A stretch of DNA of 64,000 bases from Bacteroidota bacterium (GTDB lineage: Bacteria > Bacteroidota > Bacteroidia > Chitinophagales > Chitinophagaceae), in NCBI GenBank assembly GCA_023424015.1, contig JAFAEM010000030.1:1-64000 (forward strand), given 5' to 3'. Shown piece after piece: positions 17,556 to 26,701 of the stretch (the first letter of the stretch is position 1; each line of letters begins with the position of its first letter). The position numbers were made by a program, and so were the translations under genes. Under the pieces are notes generated by a model. That model saw only the letters and a program-made list of their open reading frames with translations. It made no database searches and was not told the DNA's origin.

Positions 17556-18323
17556 ATGGAACATTACTTAATGAATCTTAAGTTGAAAGTCTGGAGGCAG
17601 AAGAATGCAACAAGTCCGGGTAGGTTTGAGCTGTTTGAGGTGACGGGTATTTCTTCGGAAATGTCATTCCTGGAAATGTTTGATGTGTTGAACGAAAAAC
17701 TGATTAGTGAGGGCAAGGACCCCATTGCTTTCGATCATGATTGCCGTGAAGGTATTTGTGGCGCCTGCTCGATGTATATTAATGGCCGTCCACACGGCCC
17801 CTGGCATGCCAATACTACCTGTCAGCTGCACATGAGAGCTTATAAAGATGGTGATACGATCACGGTAGAACCCTGGCGAGCCAATGCTTTCCCTGTTATC
17901 AAAGACCTGATGGTGAACCGCGACGCATTCGACCGGATCATACAGGCCGGTGGCTATATTTCTGTCAACACAGGTAATGCAGTCGATGCCAATGCCGTGC
18001 CTGTTGAAAAAGGTAAAGCCGATGCCGCTTTTGGCGCGGCAGCCTGTATCGGATGCGGTGCCTGCGTGGCTGCATGCAAAAATTCATCGGCATTATTGTT
18101 TGTATCCGCAAAAGTCAATCACCTGGCACTACTTCCGCAGGGCGATCCGGAAAGAAAGAAACGTGTTTTGAGCATGGTGGCACAAATGGATAAAGAGGGC
18201 TTTGGTTCCTGCACCAATACCGGTGCCTGTGAAGCCGTTTGTCCAAAGGAGATCTCTATTACCAATATTGCACGTCTGAACGCAGAGTACATGCGGGCAG
18301 CAGCAACTGCTGATAAATTATAA
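17556..18323 (+). CDS. sdhB: Succinate dehydrogenase/fumarate reductase iron-sulfur subunit
   Basis: A 255-residue electron-transfer subunit linking the flavoprotein to the b558 anchor. The [2Fe-2S] ligands are in DCREGICGACSMYINGR plus the downstream TTCQLH. The [4Fe-4S] and [3Fe-4S] sites use CIGCGACVAACKN and CTNTGACEAVCPKEI. The ATG at 17556 gives MEHYLMNLKLKVWRQ; a second ATG at 17571 is also possible. It is separated from sdhA by the 577 bp insertion that carries the IVP gene, so its expression depends on read-through of that segment or on a promoter inside it. Confidence 0.95.
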   Translation: MEHYLMNLKLKVWRQKNATSPGRFELFEVTGISSEMSFLEMFDVLNEKLISEGKDPIAFDHDCREGICGACSMYINGRPHGPWHANTTCQLHMRAYKDGDTITVEPWRANAFPVIKDLMVNRDAFDRIIQAGGYISVNTGNAVDANAVPVEKGKADAAFGAAACIGCGACVAACKNSSALLFVSAKVNHLALLPQGDPERKKRVLSMVAQMDKEGFGSCTNTGACEAVCPKEISITNIARLNAEYMRAAATADKL

Positions 18324-18499
18324 GGACACGACAGGGCTGGTATTTACGATTATTATGACCTTAATTCTTTGGGGCATTGTTTACCTGAGTTTTGGATTCG
18401 GGACTGCCATTCATTTGGTTTAGGCAGCTGTTATAACCTGAAGATACTCGTTCCAAATTCCTCAAGTTCCGTATATTCAATTCATAAAACATCTCCTCC

Positions 18500-20662
18500 A
18501 TGAGCTTACGGAATATCCTGTTGATAGGGGTAGTAGCCCTGTGTTCCTGCCAAAACGAATCAACCATGGCGATAAATAGTTTTACATGGCCCCAGGGTGT
18601 GGCCGCTCCGATTGCAGATAAAAAAGCTACGGAACTGGTGGCACACGGCGATACCCGTGTGGACAATTACTATTGGATGAATGATTTTTTCAAGAAAGGT
18701 CCGGACAGCGCACGGGTTGTAGCCTATCTCGAAGCAGAAAATGCTTACCTCGATACCATGTTATCGGGTGTCAGGGATTTACGGGAGAAGTTATTTACAG
18801 AGTTAAAAGCAAGAATAAAAGAAAGAGACGAGTCGGCTCCATACAAAGACAACGGTTACTGGTATTATCGCCGCTTTGAGGAGGGGAAGCAGTATCCCAT
18901 CTATTGCAGGAGAAAGGAAAGCCTTACTGCTGCAGAGGAGATCATTCATGATGCTAATGCCGCAGCACAGGGGAAAGATTATTACCAGGCCAGCGCCATA
19001 GCCGTTAGTGATAATAATAAATTCATAGCTATTGGTGAAGATGATGTAAGCAGGAGGTTGTATAAGTTGCGCTTTAAAAACCTGGAAACAGGCAAATATT
19101 TTCCTGAAACGATCGTCAATACACAGGGAGGTTCTTATGCCTGGGCGGCAGATAACAAGACTGTTTTTTACATCAGCAAAAACCCGGTAAACCTGCTTGG
19201 CTACCAGGTGTGGAGGCATGAACTGGGTACAGACACATCAAAGGATGTGATGATTTATGAAGAGAAGGATAACCGGCATTATATCAATGTGAGGAGAAGT
19301 AAATCAGACCGATTTATTTTCATCAATTCAGGCATCAGCCAGCAGCAAAGCGAGCATCGTTTCCTGGATGCCTCAAATCCAAGAGGCAACTTCACCGTTT
19401 TTCAACCGCGTACCATGGGCCTGGTATATGACATCGAACATTTTGAAGATAAATTTTACATCCGAACCAACCTGGACGCTCCGAATTTCCGACTGATGGA
19501 GACGCCGCTTGGCCAAACCTCACGGGAAAACTGGAAAGACCTGATAGCGCATCGACCTGCGGTTTTACTGGCTTCCTTTACTTTATTCCAAGATCATCTT
19601 GTGCTGACGGAAAGAAAGGAAGGCCTGGTGCAATTGAGGATCATTAACCAAAAGAATAAATCAGAACATTATATAGAATTTGATGAAACGGCTTACGACG
19701 CGGATGTGGATATCAACCCGGATTTCAATACTGGCGTTTTGCGTTTTAGTTATGAATCGATGATTACACCTGCTTCGATTTATGATTACGATATGGACTC
19801 GAAGGAAAGGGTGTTAGTAAAGCAACAGGAAATCCTGGGTGGCTTTAAGAAAGAAGAATACGCTACAGAACGCATGTTCGCAACAGCCCGGGATGGTGTG
19901 AAGGTGCCCATTTCACTTGTATATAAAAAAGGCGTTGAGAAGGATGGATCAAATCCACTCTTACTGTACGCTTATGGTTCATATGGGTACAGTACCGATG
20001 CTTCTTTTAGAAGAGATATCCTCAGCCTGCTGAACCGCGGATTTATTTTTGCCATTGCGCATGTACGCGGCGGCCAGGAAATGGGACGGCAATGGTACGA
20101 GGATGGTAAGATGTTCAAAAAGAAGAACACGTTTACAGATTTCATTGATTGTGCTGAATACCTGTTAAAAGAAAACTATACATCGAAGGGTCATTTATAT
20201 GCCATGGGTGGTAGTGCAGGTGGCTTGCTAATGGGTGCTGTGGTGAATATGGCACCTGAACTCTGGAATGGTGTGGTTGCACAGGTTCCTTTTGTGGATG
20301 TAGTTACCACGATGAGCGATCCAGATATCCCCCTCACTACCGGTGAGTATTTAGAATGGGGCAACCCGGCCAACAAAGAGGAATATTTCTATATGAAGTC
20401 ATATTCACCGATCGACAATGTAGAAAAGAAGGCCTATCCCAACATGCTGGTGACTACCGGGCTTCATGATAGCCAGGTGCAATATTTCGAGCCGGCGAAA
20501 TGGGTGGCTAAGTTGAGGGAGTATAAGACTGACAATAACCAATTATTATTTTATACCAATATGGCTGCAGGGCATGGTGGTGCGTCGGGCAGGTTTGACT
20601 ATTTAAAAGATGTTGCCCTGCAATACAGTTTTCTCCTGGCCCTCGAGGGTATTAACGAATAA
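18500..20662 (+). CDS. S9 prolyl oligopeptidase family peptidase (oligopeptidase B-like)
   Basis: A 720-residue serine peptidase. The N-terminus has a lipoprotein-type signal (LLIGVVALCSC, lipobox cysteine near residue 17), so it should be exported and lipid-anchored. A seven-bladed propeller spans about residues 70-440. The alpha/beta-hydrolase domain carries the nucleophile in AMGGSAGGLLMG and the histidine in MAAGHGGASGRF. The YAYGSYGYS segment and the HVRGGQEMGRQWYEDG segment match the oligopeptidase B branch, which cuts short peptides after basic residues. An internal ATG at 18566 would remove the signal. Stand-alone gene, convergent with the next one. Confidence 0.9.
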   Translation: MSLRNILLIGVVALCSCQNESTMAINSFTWPQGVAAPIADKKATELVAHGDTRVDNYYWMNDFFKKGPDSARVVAYLEAENAYLDTMLSGVRDLREKLFTELKARIKERDESAPYKDNGYWYYRRFEEGKQYPIYCRRKESLTAAEEIIHDANAAAQGKDYYQASAIAVSDNNKFIAIGEDDVSRRLYKLRFKNLETGKYFPETIVNTQGGSYAWAADNKTVFYISKNPVNLLGYQVWRHELGTDTSKDVMIYEEKDNRHYINVRRSKSDRFIFINSGISQQQSEHRFLDASNPRGNFTVFQPRTMGLVYDIEHFEDKFYIRTNLDAPNFRLMETPLGQTSRENWKDLIAHRPAVLLASFTLFQDHLVLTERKEGLVQLRIINQKNKSEHYIEFDETAYDADVDINPDFNTGVLRFSYESMITPASIYDYDMDSKERVLVKQQEILGGFKKEEYATERMFATARDGVKVPISLVYKKGVEKDGSNPLLLYAYGSYGYSTDASFRRDILSLLNRGFIFAIAHVRGGQEMGRQWYEDGKMFKKKNTFTDFIDCAEYLLKENYTSKGHLYAMGGSAGGLLMGAVVNMAPELWNGVVAQVPFVDVVTTMSDPDIPLTTGEYLEWGNPANKEEYFYMKSYSPIDNVEKKAYPNMLVTTGLHDSQVQYFEPAKWVAKLREYKTDNNQLLFYTNMAAGHGGASGRFDYLKDVALQYSFLLALEGINE

Positions 20663-20684
20663 TACCGGGAGATTAAAGTTGTTA

Positions 20685-21245
20685 TCACAAAGCATAAATA
20701 CCTCGCAATCCCAAAAACCAGAGTGTATTGGTATCGGGTCGCTTTTTGAGACTGAGTGCCGGCCCGATCGCTATATTTTGAGAAATATTATACTGCCCAC
20801 CAAGTTGTCCGCCAAAGCCCAGGTTGAAATTACCTTCATAGATTGCCAGGAAGGGTCCGCAATTGAGATACAACAATCCCTTCCTGACCGGATGATAAAC
20901 CAATCCCGGCATGCTGTAAAAGGAAAAATAGTTGCCAAACCGAAAATCAAAACTTGCCATTCTTACTTCTTTTCCAAGCAAGTATTCGACTCCACTATTA
21001 ACAATAAAGCCAATTTTCTTATGTGTTACGCTATCGGTTCCAAAGCGATGCCTGCTCCAGGCATGACCCAGGCTCAACCCGGCAATATGCGTATCCGAGA
21101 ATTCACCGAAAGGAAACAGCAGACTGGCCGACACAGCGTGGCTATGTGTAGGGAAAGGCTCTGGCTGCGTTGGAGTAGATATTTGGGCAACCAGGCTAAA
21201 ACTGCCGGTTAGAAGGGTAAGCAGCGAGAAAATAATGTTTTTCAT
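20685..21245 (-). CDS. Predicted small outer-membrane beta-barrel protein
   Basis: A 186-residue protein with a signal peptide ending near SLVAQ (about residue 20). The mature part is rich in alternating aromatic and glycine residues (FDFRFGNYFSFYSM, NFNLGFGGQLGGQYN), as in 8-stranded barrels. I cannot assign a specific family or function. It converges with the S9 peptidase gene (22 bp apart) and diverges from the large barrel gene, with a 105 bp shared upstream region. A 200-residue frame on the opposite strand covers the same DNA but lacks any signal or family features. Confidence 0.65.
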   Translation of the reverse strand: MKNIIFSLLTLLTGSFSLVAQISTPTQPEPFPTHSHAVSASLLFPFGEFSDTHIAGLSLGHAWSRHRFGTDSVTHKKIGFIVNSGVEYLLGKEVRMASFDFRFGNYFSFYSMPGLVYHPVRKGLLYLNCGPFLAIYEGNFNLGFGGQLGGQYNISQNIAIGPALSLKKRPDTNTLWFLGLRGIYAL

Positions 21246-21350
21246 TCGATGGGCTCAAATTTGCGGCTTTTTTATCGAATTACCTTTATAACCAGGCCCT
21301 GGAGGCAATAAAAAGGGGGTATTTTGCGATTTTGAAAAAACTCACTGCTG

Positions 21351-24300
21351 TTGAACGTTTTGCGGAGGATATCGCTGGTGTTGCTTTCTCTCTTGATGGC
21401 GATTTTCGCTGAGGCCCAGGTCAAGGGACCCATCGGTTCAAACCTACGTCAAAATCAGTATCCAGTTGTTGGGGACAGTATTATTCTCGACACGACCAGT
21501 ATCATACCCCAGACTTTCACGATCGAAGGAGTACCGGCAACAGACTACCGACTGGACTTCATTAAAGCGGTTCTGCACTGGATCAATAAGCCGGAGACCG
21601 ATAGTATCCGGGCAGTTTATCGTGTTTTTTATTATAAACTAAACCCTGTAGCCCAGCGGATCCGTGTTGACAGTGTCATCAATGCTATGGCTATCGCGCC
21701 CTATGTATTTAACAATGAACTTGCGGGACCTCAGAAAGGCATATTTAATTTTGGTACGATAAAAGCTGAAGGAAGTTTCGGCAGGCAGATTTCTTTTGGC
21801 AACAGCCAGGATGCCGTTTTGAATTCGGCCTTTAATCTGCAACTAAGCGGTATACTTGGCGACAGTATCGAGATACAAGCCGCAATCACCGATAATAATA
21901 TTCCCATTCAGCCAGACGGAACGACCCAGCAGCTCAATGAATTTGACCAGGTCTTTTTGCAGTTTAAAAAAAGAAACTGGCAACTCAACCTCGGCGATAT
22001 CGACATCCGGCAAAACCAAAGTTATTTTTTGAATTTTTATAAAAGATTACAGGGGATATCCTTTCAAACCATAAATCGAATCGGAAAAAATAGTGAATCA
22101 AAAACACTCGCGAGTGGTTCCATCGCGAAGGGAAAGTTTACCCGTAACATCATTCAAGCATTAGAAGGTAACCAGGGTCCTTATCGGCTTACAGGCGCTA
22201 ATAATGAATTTTTCTTTATTGTGCTGGCGAATACGGAAAGGGTTTTTTTAGATGGGCAATTAATGCAGCGCGGCGAAGACCAGGACTATGTGATAAATTA
22301 CAATACCGCTGAGGTTACATTTACGCCCAGGCACATGATCACCAAAGACAGCCGGATACAGGTAGAGTTTGAATATGCGGACCGAAATTTCCTGAATGCC
22401 AATTTTTATGTTACTGAAGAACTTGACATCAACCAGAAACTGAAGATCCGTATTGGCGCTTTTACCAACAGTGATGCGAAAAATTCCCAGATCAACCAGG
22501 TGCTGGATAGCGAGCAAAAGCAATTTCTTGCGGGCCTGGGTGATAGCATTCAACGTGCATTTTACCCGTCGGTGGCCATCGACACTTTCGCAGCAGGAAA
22601 GATCCTTTATGAAAAAATTTACAGCGGCGTTGATTCTTTCTACCAGTACTCCACCGATCCTTCACTGGCAAAATACAGTCTGACATTTATTGAAGTAGGG
22701 GCGGGGAGGGGCAATTACATACCTGAATTCAAAGGAGCCAATGGAAAGGTTTATAAGTATGTCGCCCCAGTTGGTGGCGTGCTACAGGGCAATTTTGAAC
22801 CGGTGACTATATTAGTTACACCCAAGAAACAACAATTGGTTAATCTGGGTCTCGACTATACAATAACCAACAATACATTGTTGAAGACGGAAGTGGCTAT
22901 GAGTAACTACGATGCCAATACATTTTCGAAAATTGACAATGGCGATGATAAGGGCTTTGCCGCGAAATTCCAGTTAAATAATTCGAAGCAGTTGCGTGAG
23001 AGTAATAAACTTCAATTATTAACGGGTATCGACTATGAATATGTGCAGGATAAATTTAAACCGCTGGAAAGATTAAGGACCGTAGAGTTTTCCAGGGATT
23101 GGGGCCTCCCGGTATTTGTTCAGCCTGAAAATGAGAATATCATTCGCGGTACTGTGGGTCTGAAAGATAATAAGAATCACGGGGTGCACTACAGGTTTAC
23201 CAACTACCGGCGAGGCAGGGGCTATAATGGTATTCAGAACGCTATCAACCAAAATTCAGACTGGAAAGGCTGGCAGTTCAATAATGAGGTGGTGGTGACG
23301 AAGTTTGATGCATTTAATGATAAAGGAATTTTTTTCAGGCCGACCATCGATATCAGTAAGCAGTTTAAGAAAATTAGAAACTACCGGCTCGGTTTCCGTT
23401 ATGCCGAGGAACAGAATGCGGTACGGGATAAGTCAACCGATACGCTCACGCCTATTGCATTTTCATTTGATAGTTATTCAGTTTACCTGCGATCTGATGA
23501 GCAGAAGAAAAATCGATATGGGATCACATTTTTCACCCGTGCCGACAGGTATGCATATGGCAAAAGTTTTATAAAAGGTGATCGCAGCTTTAACCTGAAT
23601 CTGCAAACCGAGCTGCTTTCCAACCCTAAACGCCAGTTTTACCTTAATACAACGTTCCGAAAACTTGATATTATCAGGCCGGATCTATCCTTCCAGGAAG
23701 GGGATGAGACGATATTGGGAAGGGTAGAATATGTGATGAATGAGTGGAAAGGATTACTTACTGGTAATGTATTGTACGAGGTAGGAGCGGGACAGGAGCA
23801 GAGAAGAGATTTAACCTATATTGAAGTGCCTGCCGGTACCGGCGTCTATGCCTGGATTGATTATAACAATGACGGCGTTCAGCAATTGAATGAATTCGAG
23901 ATGGCAGCTTTCCCTGACCAGGCCAAATTTATTCGGATCCTTACGCCAACTAATGAGTTTATTAAAGCCAATTATATCACGTTCAACTATAGCCTTAATA
24001 TCAACCCAAGGGCAGTTTTGAATAGAACGGAAATCAAAGGTTTGAGGCTTTTTGTCTCTAAGCTGAATTTATCTACCTCCCTTCAGACAAGCAGAAAATC
24101 TGTTGCTGCCGGGAGTTTTGAATTCGACCCATTTAAATATAATGTCAACGATACTGCGCTTGTTACATTAAACACTGTGTTGGCAAATACGCTTTCATTC
24201 AATCGTTTCAATGCGGATTGGGGGATCGACCTGAGTAATATCCGGAACAATGGCAAAGCCTTGTTGACCTATGGGTATGAAAGTCGCAGCATCAATGATT

Positions 24301-24830
24301 GGATCGCTAAATTCCGATGGAATATCAGCCGGTCTTTATCCTTTTCAGTAAATGGACGCAATGGTAAAAATTCTTTGTTTACACCTAATGCCCAATTTGA
24401 TAACCGAAATTATGACCTCGAGATCAACAGCGTTGAGCCATTGGTTACGTTTATACGTGGTACATCCTTCCGGTTAGTCACGGGCTATAAGTTTGAAAAC
24501 CGCAGCAACCATCCGGCATATGGTGGTGAAAAGTCGAATTCCAATTCGATCAACTTCGAAACGAAGTACAATGTTTTGCAGAACAGTTCCATTACAGGTA
24601 AGTTTACCTTCAATAATATTGATTTTGATGCAGTGAATGGATCTGCAAACTCCACGGTTGGATATATTATGCTCGATGGCTTAATGCCGGGAAGGAATTA
24701 TTTGTGGTCAGTAATACTCACCAAGCGGTTGTTGAATAATCTGGAATTGAATTTTCAATATGATGGGCGGAAGCCTGCTTCGTCAAGCACCGTACATATT
24801 GGGCGGGCGTCGTTGACTGCATTGTTTTAG
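21351..24830 (+). CDS. Large predicted outer-membrane beta-barrel/surface protein
   Basis: A 1159-residue exported protein of a type common in Bacteroidota but without a function I can name. The signal peptide (RRISLVLLSLLMAIFAEAQ) ends near residue 23. The start must be TTG at 21351: an in-frame stop lies at 21333 and no ATG precedes the signal. The mid and C-terminal parts show repeated beta-strand patterns with aromatic girdles (NYRLGFRYAEEQ, LNLQTELLSNPKRQFYLNTTFRK) and the protein ends in ASLTALF. Near residue 840, DYNNDGVQQLNE matches a calcium-binding EF-hand-type loop. A partial resemblance to SprA-like surface proteins is possible but unproven. Confidence 0.7.
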   Translation: MNVLRRISLVLLSLLMAIFAEAQVKGPIGSNLRQNQYPVVGDSIILDTTSIIPQTFTIEGVPATDYRLDFIKAVLHWINKPETDSIRAVYRVFYYKLNPVAQRIRVDSVINAMAIAPYVFNNELAGPQKGIFNFGTIKAEGSFGRQISFGNSQDAVLNSAFNLQLSGILGDSIEIQAAITDNNIPIQPDGTTQQLNEFDQVFLQFKKRNWQLNLGDIDIRQNQSYFLNFYKRLQGISFQTINRIGKNSESKTLASGSIAKGKFTRNIIQALEGNQGPYRLTGANNEFFFIVLANTERVFLDGQLMQRGEDQDYVINYNTAEVTFTPRHMITKDSRIQVEFEYADRNFLNANFYVTEELDINQKLKIRIGAFTNSDAKNSQINQVLDSEQKQFLAGLGDSIQRAFYPSVAIDTFAAGKILYEKIYSGVDSFYQYSTDPSLAKYSLTFIEVGAGRGNYIPEFKGANGKVYKYVAPVGGVLQGNFEPVTILVTPKKQQLVNLGLDYTITNNTLLKTEVAMSNYDANTFSKIDNGDDKGFAAKFQLNNSKQLRESNKLQLLTGIDYEYVQDKFKPLERLRTVEFSRDWGLPVFVQPENENIIRGTVGLKDNKNHGVHYRFTNYRRGRGYNGIQNAINQNSDWKGWQFNNEVVVTKFDAFNDKGIFFRPTIDISKQFKKIRNYRLGFRYAEEQNAVRDKSTDTLTPIAFSFDSYSVYLRSDEQKKNRYGITFFTRADRYAYGKSFIKGDRSFNLNLQTELLSNPKRQFYLNTTFRKLDIIRPDLSFQEGDETILGRVEYVMNEWKGLLTGNVLYEVGAGQEQRRDLTYIEVPAGTGVYAWIDYNNDGVQQLNEFEMAAFPDQAKFIRILTPTNEFIKANYITFNYSLNINPRAVLNRTEIKGLRLFVSKLNLSTSLQTSRKSVAAGSFEFDPFKYNVNDTALVTLNTVLANTLSFNRFNADWGIDLSNIRNNGKALLTYGYESRSINDWIAKFRWNISRSLSFSVNGRNGKNSLFTPNAQFDNRNYDLEINSVEPLVTFIRGTSFRLVTGYKFENRSNHPAYGGEKSNSNSINFETKYNVLQNSSITGKFTFNNIDFDAVNGSANSTVGYIMLDGLMPGRNYLWSVILTKRLLNNLELNFQYDGRKPASSSTVHIGRASLTALF

Positions 24831-25383
24831 ATCGATAATCATTCGGGATTTAGGACGCAATGGGAGGGCTTTTACCGAGTTTACTATTGATTGGAATTTG
24901 ATCCGGTAGCTTATATATCTGGCGTTACATTTGTTGATCGCGGTCCTGTTGAGATTTTTGCTTTCTTTCGAGATCCCCTGGCGGGGCCCACCCACCCCCG
25001 CCACCACCACACATCCAGGAAGAAAGCAAAATGAACAAGCAGGCAATTTATGCCCAGCTTACACATTCTACACCCTTCCAAAGCTTCCAACGTTTACGGA
25101 TCATAGATTAATCACCTGGCAAATATCTATGCCGGATTACTGGTTGCCAAGTGAAAAAAACGGTTTTAAAATGTATTTTTTGGGACCGGTGAGGTGGGTA
25201 GGCGGGAAGATTAAATAAGAACATCTGATAATCTTCAACAGGCATTTTGCAAATCGCTCAATGTGGTCTTCGTCCATATTATATCAAAACGCATACACAT
25301 CCCTTAAGGTGTATGTATATGATAAGTAGGGTTTATAAAATCAGGAATGGTAACCGATGGACGCGATAAATGGATAAGGGAAT
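24831..25383. other. Intergenic region without a recognisable gene
   Basis: The 550 bp between the large barrel gene and ychF hold no convincing gene. A 95-codon frame at 24931-25218 has a low-complexity, Pro/Thr-rich start and no features. CATACAC (25292-25298) and GTGTATG (25309-25315) can form a short hairpin. I see no T-tract or known RNA motif. Confidence 0.5.
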
Positions 25384-26481
25384 TTATACATTGAATCGGA
25401 AATGCATCACATCTCCGTCTTTTACAATGTACTCTTTTCCTTCAATTCTCAACTTACCTGCATCGCGGCATGCTGCTTCGGAACCATATTGTACAAAATC
25501 ATCGTAGGCGATGACCTCTGCCTTAATAAATCCTTTTTCAAAATCAGTATGGATCACACCGGCTGCCTGGGGCGCCTTCCAGCCCTGGTGAATGGTCCAG
25601 GCTCTAACTTCCTGCACCCCCGCGGTGAAATAAGTATAAAGATTTAAAAGTTTATAGGCAGAATGGATAAGTCTGTCCAGGGCCGGCTCCTTCATCTTGT
25701 ATTCTTCCATGAAGAGCTGTTTGTCTTCCGGATTATCCATTTCTGCAATTTGTGCCTCTATAGAATTGTTCATGATTATCACCTGCGCATTCTCATCCTT
25801 TACTGCTTCTTTCAAAGCTTCGGAAAACTTATTGCCGGTGTGCATAGAGGGCTCGTCAACATTGGCCACATACAAAACAGGTTTATCAGTCAACAGGAAC
25901 AAATCGGCAATAGCAACTTTTTCTTCCTTTGTGAGGTCAAGCTCACGAATGTTTTTACCTTTTTCAAGATGTTCTTTACATTTTAGAAGGACTTCGAGTT
26001 CCGATTTGAGTTTGGGGTCAACACGCGCCTGTTTCTCGGTCCGTACAATTTTCTTCTCTACACTTTCCAGGTCTTTTAATTGCAGTTCGGTATCAATGAT
26101 TTCTTTATCTCCAACTGGGTTGATGGCGCCTTCGTCGCGCAGTATATTTTCATCCTCAAAACATCTTATCACGTGTATGATAGCGTCAACCTCACGGATA
26201 TTGCCCAGGAATTTGTTACCAAGTCCTTCTCCTTTGCTGGCACCACGAACCAGGCCGGCAATGTCCACAATTTCGATTTGTGTGGGCACGATCCGGTTGG
26301 GTTGTACCAACTCAGCCAATTTAACAAGACGATGGTCGGGTACATCTACCAGTCCCACGTTGGGATCGATCGTACAAAAGCGATAATTACTGGCCTGCGC
26401 CTTTGCGCTACTGCTTACCGCGTTAAATAATGTTGATTTTCCTACATTCGGTAATCCTACTATGCCTGCTTGTAAAGCCAT
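25384..26481 (-). CDS. ychF: Redox-regulated ATPase/GTPase YchF
   Basis: A 365-residue Obg-family P-loop protein. The G1 motif GLPNVGKSTLFNA is at residues 8-20, followed by the switch region and DIAGLVRGASKGEGLGNKFL. The G4 equivalent lies in YVANVDE; YchF proteins depart from NKxD and prefer ATP. The C-terminal TGS domain is seen in YTYFTAGVQEVRAWTI and ends VMHFRFNV. It binds ribosomes and has roles in translation quality and stress response in other bacteria. The start at MALQAGIVG is set by family alignment; the frame extends 33 codons upstream into unrelated sequence. Single gene, divergent from the SpmA-SpmB fusion gene. Confidence 0.95.
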   Translation of the reverse strand: MALQAGIVGLPNVGKSTLFNAVSSSAKAQASNYRFCTIDPNVGLVDVPDHRLVKLAELVQPNRIVPTQIEIVDIAGLVRGASKGEGLGNKFLGNIREVDAIIHVIRCFEDENILRDEGAINPVGDKEIIDTELQLKDLESVEKKIVRTEKQARVDPKLKSELEVLLKCKEHLEKGKNIRELDLTKEEKVAIADLFLLTDKPVLYVANVDEPSMHTGNKFSEALKEAVKDENAQVIIMNNSIEAQIAEMDNPEDKQLFMEEYKMKEPALDRLIHSAYKLLNLYTYFTAGVQEVRAWTIHQGWKAPQAAGVIHTDFEKGFIKAEVIAYDDFVQYGSEAACRDAGKLRIEGKEYIVKDGDVMHFRFNV

Positions 26482-26701
26482 CTCTAAAAATTTTCTTTTA
26501 CAATTATCAGCAAGGTTTTTTTGGGCGGTGTTTCGGGGTATGGGAGCATACCTCCTACTGCTGCTGTAATTGGCGCGCAAAGATAAGTGAAAATAGGCCA
26601 GCTGTTTGTGTCATATCAAACTTTCCATTACCTTCAAACCCTGTTGAGGCATAACAACCAATTATAATCTAAAAGCATCATCCATAAACTATTAAAACAG
26701 C

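Noticed and set aside
20610..21212. 200-codon plus-strand frame after the S9 peptidase
   Set aside because: The minus-strand frame in the same DNA has a signal peptide and barrel-like pattern; this one has neither and overlaps the peptidase end.
24931..25218. 95-codon plus-strand frame
   Set aside because: Low-complexity start, no recognised features and no upstream signals.
25697..26386. 229-codon frame antisense to ychF
   Set aside because: Shadow of a strongly conserved gene; Ser/Arg-rich as expected for an antisense frame.
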